Origin: Cliona cf. orientalis
Lineage: Eukaryota; Porifera; Demospongiae; Clionaida; Clionaidae
Reading direction: 5' to 3'
NCBI GenBank assembly: GCA_963930775.1
Contig: OZ005689.1
Span: 7,541,569-7,605,568 of the forward strand
Length of the DNA: 64,000 nt
Below the pieces are notes generated by a model. That model saw nothing but the letters and a program-made list of their open reading frames with translations, was not told the origin of the DNA and ran no database searches. Made by a program: the position numbers and the translations under genes. Positions within the stretch are counted from its first letter, which is position 1, and the number at the start of each line of letters is the position of its first letter. Below, piece after piece: positions 12,253 to 24,044 of the stretch.

Positions 12253-15200
12253 GTATAATAATATATAAACATAGTGGATTGGCAATATTTAAATAAGATA
12301 ACATGATATTATTATAGACTCAGTTATAGCACCAGTATATTATACTCCCATCACGACAGAGTTGTTGGCAGATTGTGTGTGTATACATGCACCTTGCTAC
12401 GTAGCTATGATCCTTTGCTCCAGGCAATTTGAGATTTTCATGCGAGTTTCAAGAGGAGGGCAATGAAATCGTAGCAAAGTGTGAAGCAGAGGGATTCATT
12501 CCAGCAAGCTTCGAGTGCCAGATTGACGACCAGCCCAGATTTGCATGTAAGTTTAGTAATGCTACAGAATGCTGATTGTTTATTACATGGCTGTGTGTGA
12601 CCAAATCTCTCTCTCTTTCTCTCTTCTTCCTCCTCTCTCTCCCTCTCTCTCTCTCTCTTTGCAGGTGAAAGGCCCTTCCGATTCCCTCTAGCTAATATCA
12701 CAGGAGTTGGTGAACATACTCTTCGAGTGATAGCGAACACAGAAACAGCCACTCCTCTAATAACCTCTGCAACAGTATCCAGTAAGTATGAAGTGACATC
12801 GCTCTCAGTTGCTATCTGCATAGGAATAGAATTAACAGAGATTCTATGCGGACAACTTATTAAACTCATCAGTGGACTTTCCAATGTTTCAACTAGATAG
12901 AGCAACTCTATTGAACAGTTAAATTGTCCACAGGGAATCTCCTTAAGTAACAAGTACAATACAGTAACATTCTTGTTTCCTAAATTGGTCCAACATTGTG
13001 CATTCCAAGAATATTTCATACTCCAGCTTGTACAGAATAGTCCCTCCCTGCATACATGCATGAGTGATAGTGCCTGCTCACATGCATGCCTTGTACATGT
13101 GCTCTATTTAATTTAGTTAAAAGGTCAAGGCACACGATTAGTAGATGGGGTGCTGTTCAAATTTATAACTAGTGATTGGCACTCTATTGTGAGCATGCAT
13201 ACTTTTAAACATCTATGACCTTTAACAGTAACCTGACCTAGGGTGAACCTCAATAGTTATGCTAATAATTATGTTTCTAGATCTTTACTCTAAGTCTATT
13301 AATTGGCTAATCTGTTAATATAATATAGAAATTGTACATGAATTAGAAAATAATAATAGTACCTATATGTGTATAATCATATTCGAACTCTGGTTTTTTT
13401 TCATGGATGTACCTACACCTGGTGCACCCTAGCCTCGTCCCCAGGCCCTCCCAGTTTTTAATGTTACACGCAAAAAAAGGGAGGGCCTGGTACGCGAAGT
13501 CACGTGCATCGTATCATGATGATGGATCGTTACGTAGGATGATGCGAACGAAAAGTAGGTCGATTGAGGTCGACAAAACCGGGCCGTTTCTACGCTATCC
13601 ATGCCTTTTATCAACTACAAACATACAGTTTGAGCCGACGAAGGATCACCTTTTACTCGTATGACAGCGATATCTCTATGTCTCTTATCATTTGCGAGCT
13701 GTAGCGCTCATAAGTCCGGTGTCCTTCGACCCGCGAGGTGTTGTGGACCTTCTCTCACCTTCTCTCTCCATCACGTGACTTCGCGTACCAGGACCTCCCC
13801 CTTTTCTGCGTGCAACATTGAAAACGTGGGAGTGGCCTGGGGACGAGGCTAAGTGCACCCATGCTTCCTAGATCAGCATTAGTATTCTCCCTCAGATTAT
13901 TCAGAAGTAAGGCACAGTTTGGCAGCCACATCAAAGGATTTGGCCCACCCCAACCCACATCAAAGGAAATCCAGGACTGGGGCCAATTAATAGTCCCTCC
14001 CTGCCTTTAGTATACTGAGAATTAACACCGTCTAAGACCACTGTTGGATATGTGGTTCCTTTGATCACCCAGCGTACCGTGTTTATGCTAATAAAACACA
14101 AGATATAATTAATACAAGGAAAACATAAGATCTAATTAGTGCAAGAAAATCTGCATTCAATTATTGACGACCTTCACCATAAAATTGCGCGGCAGTTAAA
14201 ATCATTATTACTTTTTATCTTGCAGTCTATTAGAATATTATATTTACTCTCCCCCTTGCAGTCTCGCCTCAGTTGGATTGTGCTGTTTCTCAGAGTGGCA
14301 GCACGTTCAGCGTCCAGTGCACTCCCAACGACCAGCCGGACTCAGTCTTATGCACAATCAATGGAGAGATTTTCACTCCTTGTAAGTGCATGGCCTTATA
14401 GCTAGCTAGCTATGTTGGGAAAAAAAAACTTTTAGGAATGATTCCCATCCACCTTAACTTATTTCCAAAAAAAATTGGATCCGGGGGAGGCATTTTACAT
14501 ATTTTCTTCGGGTGGCTCAATGACTATGCTCCTATAATATTATACATTAATGAAGAAGAGCAACATTAGTTTGAGTTTAGTTGATCTTATAATATGCCAT
14601 ACTCCAAAAGAAATGCATGATATATACTACAATTAATGTACACCAAACTTTAGACTTAAAGTAGAAGCATTTATGATCAGTGGGTAGCTTGAAGTGTGTT
14701 TATCACACTTGCTATTTTAACACGCAGGTGAACTTGATAAAATCGAAGTTGATACTGGAGATTTCGATGCTGAATCCGTCAATATGCTGACGATATCCTT
14801 CACAGTGGATGGACAGACTGCACAGAGGTCTGTCACTTTCACTGGTGAGTGTGCATCCATGAGGACGTCATCTGCTAATTAATATAAGATGATAGAAATA
14901 TCCAATTCAATTTTTGTGCTTTGTGATACTCATGTGCTACGATAAGCTAGCTAACTGGAGAACAACAATAGTGAACATCCCAGATCCTTAATATAACCCA
15001 CCATCCCTGTTTAATCAATGGTGAAATAAGTGCTGGAGGAAGAGGGTTTGTATGCATAGCCAGAAATGACATCTAACAACACTAACTTGATTTAAAGCTC
15101 TACTGTTCTATACAACCATGGCAATCATCACTTCCTGGCTGCCCAATACAATCCAATCAACAGCTGTTCTCACTCATTCAATTACCACCTCAAAAGTGTA

Positions 15201-17776
15201 CACACTCTCATCTTTGATGACTGGCTCATGCAGCTGATAGCAGCTACTCATGTGCCTAATAATTCAATTTTGTCTGGTGGAAAGTGTGACTGTGTGTGCA
15301 TGACTTCTTGGGCTTTTGCAGACCTGCACCAGTCCACCAACTATGTGCAATAATGTGATTGTGGCTTTCGCTGGAAGTTAATCGAAAACATGAGAAAGCC
15401 CCTGATTTGATTGAGTCATTTCGGGCTGGGGGGGGGGGGTGACTTTAGAGGGAGGTCCTGTGAAGGAAGTGGTAGGAAAGAAATTGTAGGTAGTGGAAGG
15501 AATAAGGATTATCAACCAATGTTGATCTATAGATCCCTCTTTATGAAAGGCCAATTTACTTACTTATTATAGCTAGCTGAATGATGATTAAATTAGCGAT
15601 TAAATTAAGGGGGTTTGCCTGATCCCAGCTAGGCAAATTAATGTTATAATGATTGACCATGCTGCCTTTGGGGGTGGGGGGGGGGGGGGTTGCCTGATTC
15701 CCAGCTAGGCAAATTAGTGAATTAATGTTATAGTGGATTGACCATGGTGGGGGAAGGGCCAGGTTATAGTGGATTACCTCTTTGGTCTGTACATATAATA
15801 GTTATCTGCCAGTAATTGGGGTGCATTCGACCATGCATCTCATGCATCCCAATTACTGGCAGATAACTATTTTGTTGGTAGTTGACCTCTGTTCATCATT
15901 GGCCTACTTTATGATGACCCAACCCCTTCCCATAGCCGGCAAACTGCCTATAAAAACTTTGATTGCTAGGCAACTACCAGCAAATACATGTGTAATAGTT
16001 AGCTTAGAGACTGACTGAGTCCAAGGTCTCTATGCATTTTAAGAGAGCTGGTCATGCAGTACAATCAGTAGTGCACACAAATGGTAGGTGTACACCTACA
16101 ATATACCACAACTACCACAAGAAAAACCAGGATACAGAGATTCATGGGTATGGGTAACTTATAATTACACTACCACATAAAAACAGCAAGGCAGCCAGCA
16201 CTTATCCACATCAGAGCAGCTCATTTTACAGCAACAGATTTCAACACATTCTTGTGGCAGTAAGCTAGTTCCAATATCATTATCCCATTGTATACTGTAG
16301 TCCCCAGAGTGGCTTCTCTGGCTGTTTTTGAAGTCTTCTCACTTAATTTGTGGGTCCTCTGCCTGCTGCCTTGGGGGCTGTTTGCTGGGCCTCTGTGGCC
16401 TGAGAACAATTATATTATGTATTGAGTAATCCTGTTACAATTAACTCCATGGTGTTGATTGGGCCCTGTGTGGATGGGATGTGTTGCTCTGGGTGCATGG
16501 GAAAACTATTCTTGTGGCTTGCTTGCAATAGATTGCATTGCATGTAACATTTGGGGGGGGGGGGGGGGGGGGGGGGATGCAAGTGTCCACTCTTTGGTAT
16601 ACTTTGTAGTGTACTTACCATTATACTAAGATTATAGTTGTCCGTGTGTGCGTGTGTGTGTATGACCGGAAAGGTGACCGGAAGCGATTCGACCCGAGCT
16701 GAAACGTTTCATTTTTAGGCATCGCTGGACTTGGGGCGATACAATAGATAGCCCACTAACACAGCTGGGTATGGCCCCAGCAGCGACTGAAGTCAGCTAC
16801 ATGTACTTCAAAGAAACGCCAGGGCAGACGTAGACTGAATAGCAACACTTTATTGATTGAGTGTCCCCCCTTTGCATTCTCCAGGCCACCATTGTAAGTG
16901 GTGTACTGCTGCTGTTAAGAGCTGTTGTTGTTGATTGCTTGATGAACGTATTGTACATAGTGGTATCACTTACAATGGGTTTGGACTTGGACAGCTAGCA
17001 ACCATCTGTAGCTATTGTGATTGTATTTGTGCGCATATAATGCAGTACAAGTTACGCCCTGTACTTAAGACAATGCGAGATGCAAAGCTTTGCAACTTGA
17101 TCATTATCAAAGATAATGGTTTTTACATAATATGTAGCAGCATTTCTGCTCCTACCTTAGTGTCATTAAAGTTAACTGCATCTCAATTTAGTGAATTTAG
17201 GGACAGAAAGCAAATTCGTTAAATTAACATGAGGCTAAAAAAATATTTGTGACGACATAAACAAGGTTAATTGAACAAAATAAGTAATACATGACACTGT
17301 TAGTAATTAATTTATTAAAGGACTCAATGGCAATAATATAATATTATTATTATTATTACACTCCGAAGTGACACTGACTGTTCTGAGCAAATAATTATAT
17401 TATTGCCGTGTATTATTGATCCAATTAATAATATAGAAACAGTTTGACATAAACATTTCACATAATATTATGGATTGTGGTAATATGCTCCTGTTTCCAC
17501 TATACATAATAATGTTGTTTACTAATTCTTACAGGTACAAGACGTGAAGATCCATTCCAAGTTAGCTGTTCTAGTGAACTCTCCTCTGACCAATCATCAA
17601 TCATCGTCGAGTGTACTGGCAACAGGGAGATAGCGTCCCAAGTCTGTACCCTCAATGGAAAAGATATTGCTGAGTGTAAGTCTGACTCGCATAGTAACAT
17701 GTTTGATAAAGGGGGAGCTCTGTAGAAAAGGATCTAGTGCATTTCCGAAACAAGGGAGGCACCATGCAACTCCCCA

Positions 17777-17808
<32 letters not shown>

Positions 17809-20800
17809 ACAAATGTACGTCCCTATGTCATATGATTCCTTTGTATCTGTCTGTTATGAACTTATAATTTTATGAGAGAAAATTTTTGTGGCCATTTTTC
17901 ACTGACTAATTGAATATCTATTTATAGGTAAACTGCCTCTGAGCATTGCTTCGTCAGAATTTAACCCTGGTGTGAACTTTCTTGAGATAGTGTTCTCTGA
18001 TGCTGCTGGAGATACTGACACATACAGAACCAACATCACAGTGGGAACTGGTGCGTTATGTATTTAATAGTTATTACACAGGGCTCGAGTGCCACTCGGC
18101 AAATATTAGCACAGTAGTGATGTAAAGCACGACGGCCGCAGGTCCGAAGACTTTACGGAGCTACATGCCAATAGATGTTGTGTGACATGAAAGAAGGCCG
18201 TGTAATAACTGTTTTGTTATATAAACGACTAGCGAAGGATCTCTTTCTATGCTATGTGCCTCAGAGAGATAGCTACTAGACTCCTCAGAAAAGCCTATTA
18301 CGTGGTGAGTTTACTCAGCCGCGCTATAATAAAAGAACGGGCTGCTCGATTTCAAAATTTACTTGGACCAAAGGCAAAGCTAGATTGTCTCCAAGATCAA
18401 CGCTATTGCTAACCATGTATTGGCATGATCCTTGTCAGCCTTGCACTAGTTTGGTAAAGGGTCGTCACATACAGTGGTACACACATAATATTATATAGGC
18501 CATCCAGGCCATATTAGTTCATGATCTTGTAGCTAGACTTTCACATACTGATTTTCTGTATCCAGGATTTTCTCTTCAATGTGAAACATCAAGTGGTAGT
18601 GGAACAATCCAAGTATCCTGTGTCGCTGAGGGTGGTCAGGTGACAAATGTAACCTGTATCTATGACGATGGAGCCATCGTGGAGTCTTGTATGTATCATC
18701 ATGAAATACAGAATACAGTACACCACACAGAGACATGATATTCAATTATTAGCTCATCTTCTTTCTTTTTTGCTTTCTCTCCCTTGATCTCTCTTTCTCC
18801 TCCCCCTCCCTCCCTCCTTCCTCTCCCTCCCCTCCCCACTCCCACACCTCTCTCTGCCTTTCTCTCCCTCCTCTCTCTCTCTCTTGTCCCTTGTCTTGCA
18901 GGTGATCTTGATACGTCTATTGACTTGGCAAGGTTTGATGCTGGAGCTCACACTCTTAACATTATTGCTAGTACAGCAGATGGAAGAAGTGCACAGGCTA
19001 CCCTTGGTTTCCAAGTGGCTGCTGGTAGGTCACTCTAACGTACAGTTTCTCCAGCTAGGATAAAGTACATGTAGTCGTACATATGTTTATTATTGGCCTT
19101 AGTATCCTTGCTAGCAACCAAAACTTTTTTAAGCAAAAATGCCGGCTACCAGAGGCTTATGGGTGATCTTAGGGTTTTGCTAATAAAGAGAGGGGTCATG
19201 GTCCAACAGAGCAAGACCTTGATTTGACCACGTACCTCCTAAACCCCAATTACTGTCTCACAACTTACTTGCATACCTTTTTCGATCCAACTTCTATGCT
19301 ATATTGACATTGCCTTTGTCTATTTACCAGTTCTAGTCCCGGGTGGTACGTAAAATTCAAACTTTCCTGCTATCTCTGATCATGATATGCATTATTGCTT
19401 ATATGCGAATTTGTCTGAACATGTTGTGCATTATTGTTTACAGCACCGTTTTCAGCCAACTGTGACACAGCAGTCAATGATGACAGCACTGCAGTGGTCG
19501 TGGAGTGCACTGCCAACAGGGATATTGCCTCACAAACATGCACCTTGAACGGAATAGAGATTGCCAACTGTAAGTCAGTTGAAACAGAGTTTCTCTTTCT
19601 GTAATATCAAGGGCTTATAGACCCCAAAGGGGTCTATAAGCCCTTGGTAATATATAATTATTATGCTCTCCTGATTTATACTTGAGCATCTGGGTATAGC
19701 TATAGAAAGGGCCGGATAAATTCATGTGTACATGTACACTGGACATAGAATACTATTGGTATTCTTGCTAGCTGAGTTATTCTTCTGGTACAAGACAGGG
19801 AGAGTATTATAAAGAGTGGAAGTATGTATTTGATGTTGCAATACGTACCACGGTCAGTGTAGGAAATATACATAAATCCCTGGGGGAGGGTATAACGTAC
19901 ACCCTCTTTGCCAATGATAAAAGGGTAAATCAGGATATAATAGTATAATTTTGATGTTGCAATACCACGGTCATATCTTTTCAGGTTCTCTGCCTCTTGA
20001 GATACCCGTCGCTGGTCTGATGGCTGGTGCCAACTCTCTTCAGATTGTTCTAATGGATGGCGAGGGAGCTAGTGTAACTGTAACATCAACCATCAACATT
20101 GGTCTCCCAGGTATGGCAATATTCAGTTTAGTAAAGGTCATCACATCATTCACATATGTACATGTATGATATAAGCTGTACTGTATTTTCGGTTATTTCC
20201 GTCATCGTTTTATTTTCGAATGTCATAACAAAAACGAAAATTAGAAATACGAAATGTAAACGCATGCGTATTCATAACGTTAACGTATACGGTAAGGGGT
20301 CGCCGCATTCGAAAATTACTTTACACGAAAATTTAAAATTTGAATAATTTTTGAACGGAAATAACCCAAAATACGGTATATTAGTTAGACACTGTTTAGG
20401 AGGTTTCTACGTGATTTAGAAGACCGAAGGACCGTACGTAGAATCCCGAGCGAAGCGAGGGTTCTACGGGCCCTGAGGGCTTCTAAATCACGTAGAAACC
20501 TCCTAAACAGTGTCTAACAAATTTAGATCATAGCAACCGAGCGCGCTGCAACGGCGCTTCTCGATCTATAAGTGTTGCCATGGTCTCGTACGGCCCAGAA
20601 ACGATGTGAATCTACGATGGCTGCTAGAAGAACTGTTGTTCAAACATTGTATAGCTCTCCTGTGACTCGAGAACTCCTAGCAAGTCGCCATTAGCTTCGC
20701 TTCGCGCTTGCTAACTCAGTAAGCTCCAGTGGACTCCACCTACTATTGCATCGCGATCGCGCACGCGCGATGTCTGAACGGGTTGCATACTTGTGGTTGC

Positions 20801-23800
20801 GTGTACTCAACCACAGGTACTTGAATGTTAGTGGGCTGCTAGACTGAAGTTTCTGTCTCCATTTTTTGTATCCATGGATACAACCAAGTTGGCCTCATGC
20901 TTCAAGCTATGAAATTTACAGGTGTCTATGAGATTTTTACAAGTGTCTATGAGAAATAGACACCTCCTCTTGACCAATCAGATCACAGTATTTGTTATAA
21001 CTATGATCTAAAGTATGCTTAGCCTATAAAGTGGGAATAGAGTTTAATATTGTGGTATCAACATAATACGTGTAGAATACTCTTAGACTAATTATGGAGA
21101 TGATCATCACCAAAGCATCATATCGAATTTTAGTTTGCCACAAAAATTTCTATAATATTATGCCATCTATAACCCATTGTTGGACCAATTCTCTTCTTTT
21201 CAGAGCTGTCTCTTGCGTGTGGAGCATCAAGTGGAGCTGGAACAATCCAAGTGTCTTGTGTCGCTCAGGGTGGTCAGGTGACAAACGCAACCTGTATCTA
21301 TGACGGTGGAGCCATCGTGGAATCTTGTATGTATCATCTGATTATGAAATACGGAATACAGTACACCCCACAGAGACATGATATTCAATTATTAGCTTGT
21401 CTTCTTTCTTTTTCGCTTTCTCTCCCTTGATCTCTCTCTCTCTCTTTCTCCTCCCCCTCCCTCCCTCCCTCCCTCCCTCCCTCCCTCCTTCCTCTCCCCA
21501 CTTCCGCACCTCTCTCTGCCTTTCTCTCCCTCCTCTCTCTCTCTCTCTCCCTTCTCTCTCTCTCTCTTGTCCCTTGTCTTGCAGGTGATCTCGACACGTC
21601 TATTGACTTGGCAAGATTCGAAGCTGGAGCACACACTCTTAACATTATTGCTATTACGGCAGATGGAAGAATTGCACAGGCTACTATTAGATTCCAGGTG
21701 CCTGCTGGTAAGTCTAACATTTTCTACAGCAATTGATACCGTGCGACATAGTGGCCAGGAAATAATATATTAATCGTCATTAAATTTTTATCCTAGCAAC
21801 CAAAGTTTATAAAATTGTCGGGTACCAGTGTGGGTGATCATAAGGTAGGCCGCTGATCCAAGGACCAACAAATACTTTTGATTTGACTGTGTTCATCTCG
21901 TACACCCCAATAATTTTCTAATTCCAATCCAAAAAAATTAAATGTATCTATAATTTAGTAGCAAGACTGCTCTTATTTATAATAAACTGTGAGATGTTGT
22001 CGAATTTGAGATTCTGAACATGTTGTGCATTATTGTTTCCAGCACCATTTGCAGCCAACTGTGACACAGCAGTCAATGATGACAGCACTGCAGTGGTCGT
22101 GGAGTGTACTGCCAACAGGGATATTGCCTCACAAACATGCACCTTGAACGGAATAGAGATTGCCAACTGTAAGTCAGTTGGAATAGAGTAAAATATATTA
22201 TTTTACTCTCCTGAATTATACTGAGTGTCTGGATAGCAATAGAAAGGGCTGGATAATCCTTGTGTCCACTGGTCATAAATTACATGTATGCGTATATAGG
22301 TATTCTTGCTTGCAGAGGTGTAAGAGGGGGAGAGTATGTATATATTATGAAGAATGGGAGGATACGCTCCTCTCTCTTCCAATCCTCTGTACAGAAGCTG
22401 CTACATTTAGTGTGTGTGTGTGGGGGGGGGGGGGGGGGGAGGGGGGAGGGGGGAGGAGTGAGGGGGTAGGGGGGGATATCTCTCTCTTCCCACTCTTGGT
22501 AGTATAGTATCACATACATGTATTAAATTTGATACTGCAATGCCATGGTCGGTATAGAAGATATTATACGTAAATGCCTGGGGTGATGCTGCAATACCAC
22601 GCACATATCTTTAATTTCAGGTTCACTGCCTCTTGAGATACCCATCGCTAGACTGATGGCTGGTGCCAACTCCCTTCAGGTTGTGCTAATGGATGGCGAG
22701 GGAGCTAGTGTAACTGTAACATCAACCATCAACATCGGTCAGCCCCCTGTCACAGGTAAGGAATTTTCAATGATGGTCATCAAATCATAATAATAATACA
22801 AAGCTATTTAATAGTAATAGAATATGCATTCTGAAATGTTCATATTATTTACCTATAAAATTAGGCTAGGCTTGAAATTTCAAACAATATACAATGTTGG
22901 CAGATACGTATTAAATTTAGTAATAGTTGACAGTTCAATTACGTAATACCATAATTAAATATGGAATCAACATACAACGTAATGTGATACGTCAGAGTGG
23001 TGATACGTAGATACGCTTGTAGAAAACTTTGCTACCAAACCGTCATATTTCATTTCAATTCCCCACCAAATTTTCTACATGACACCTGCAACTCGTTGTT
23101 TTAATGTATTCCTTTCAGAGCTATCCCTTCAATGTGGAACTTCTAGCGGAGGTGGAAAGATCCAAGTGTCCTGTGTCGCCCAGGGAGGAGAGGTGTCCAA
23201 CGTCACCTGCATCTATGACGATGGAGACATTGTCGAATCATGTAAGTTAAACACTAGATTTGTGATTGCTACATATGTACATGTTATGTTCGACTGATTA
23301 AATAAAACTAGGGTTGATTGATTATTTTGTATCGATTAATTAAGTTAACGTAGGAGCAATTGTATTGAGTCATGCAAGTTGCTTTTTAGATATAATTATT
23401 GTTGATAACTGATTTAATTGTACGAATTAAGATTGATTGTGAATTTGTATCCATTAATTTGTGTTACCCTAGGAATTCACTGTTGGTGCTGGTTAATGTA
23501 CGTACTGTGAATTTACCACACAAATAATTATTGAGTGTTGCTTGCAAAATTTAGTGACTCATGCTGACGCCAATATGCACAAATTGCTCGTATGATTGGG
23601 ACATGTGGGACAACAAATCTGATAATTATATTTGTTGCATGTAGCTTATCCTGTCTTAATTAAGAATTCATAACACGTACTGACGTAGCTAGTGAGATAG
23701 ATGTGCATATATAACACTATTAAATAAGACGTTTACATCAACTAGTAGCTTATCCTATCTCATCATCCATCCTTATACACACATACAGGTGCTCTTGACA

Positions 23801-24012
23801 CTTCCATTGACCTGTCTAGGTTTGAGGCTGGACCACACACACTACGAATCATAGCAGAGACAGCCGATGGACTAATGGGGCAAATTATTGTTCGGTTCAA
23901 CGTCTCTGAAACTGTTACACCACTGAGTGAGTTTTTTTTGTCTGTTGCTTATGATGTATACAGCATAGATATCTCAGGAGAATACATACATTCCTGCTTT
24001 ATCTCAAAACAA

Positions 24013-24044
<32 letters not shown>

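Larger units (their letters stand above)
20111..21203. other. intron 15-16 with two foldback elements
   Basis: Holds the 200-bp foldback 20179-20378, the hairpin 20384-20518 and a GC-richer stretch to about 20990. That stretch ends with GACCAATCAGATCACAG, which recurs inverted at about 35036 next to the second hairpin copy. Together 20384-20990 is probably one element. Confidence 0.65.

Noticed and set aside
12438-13061. 207-codon minus-strand open frame
   Set aside because: It overlaps exons 6 and 7 of the giant gene and a CT microsatellite in antisense; no domain recognisable.
16665-16935. GC-richer insertion-like block in intron 9-10, considered as a SINE or LTR fragment
   Set aside because: No poly-A tail, promoter boxes, paired LTR or target duplication could be defined.
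15797-20518. Hairpins and repeats considered as a CRISPR array or tRNA/rRNA genes
   Set aside because: Repeats are not regularly spaced with unique spacers, the DNA is eukaryotic, and no tRNA cloverleaf or rRNA sequence was recognised by eye; a dedicated scan was not possible.
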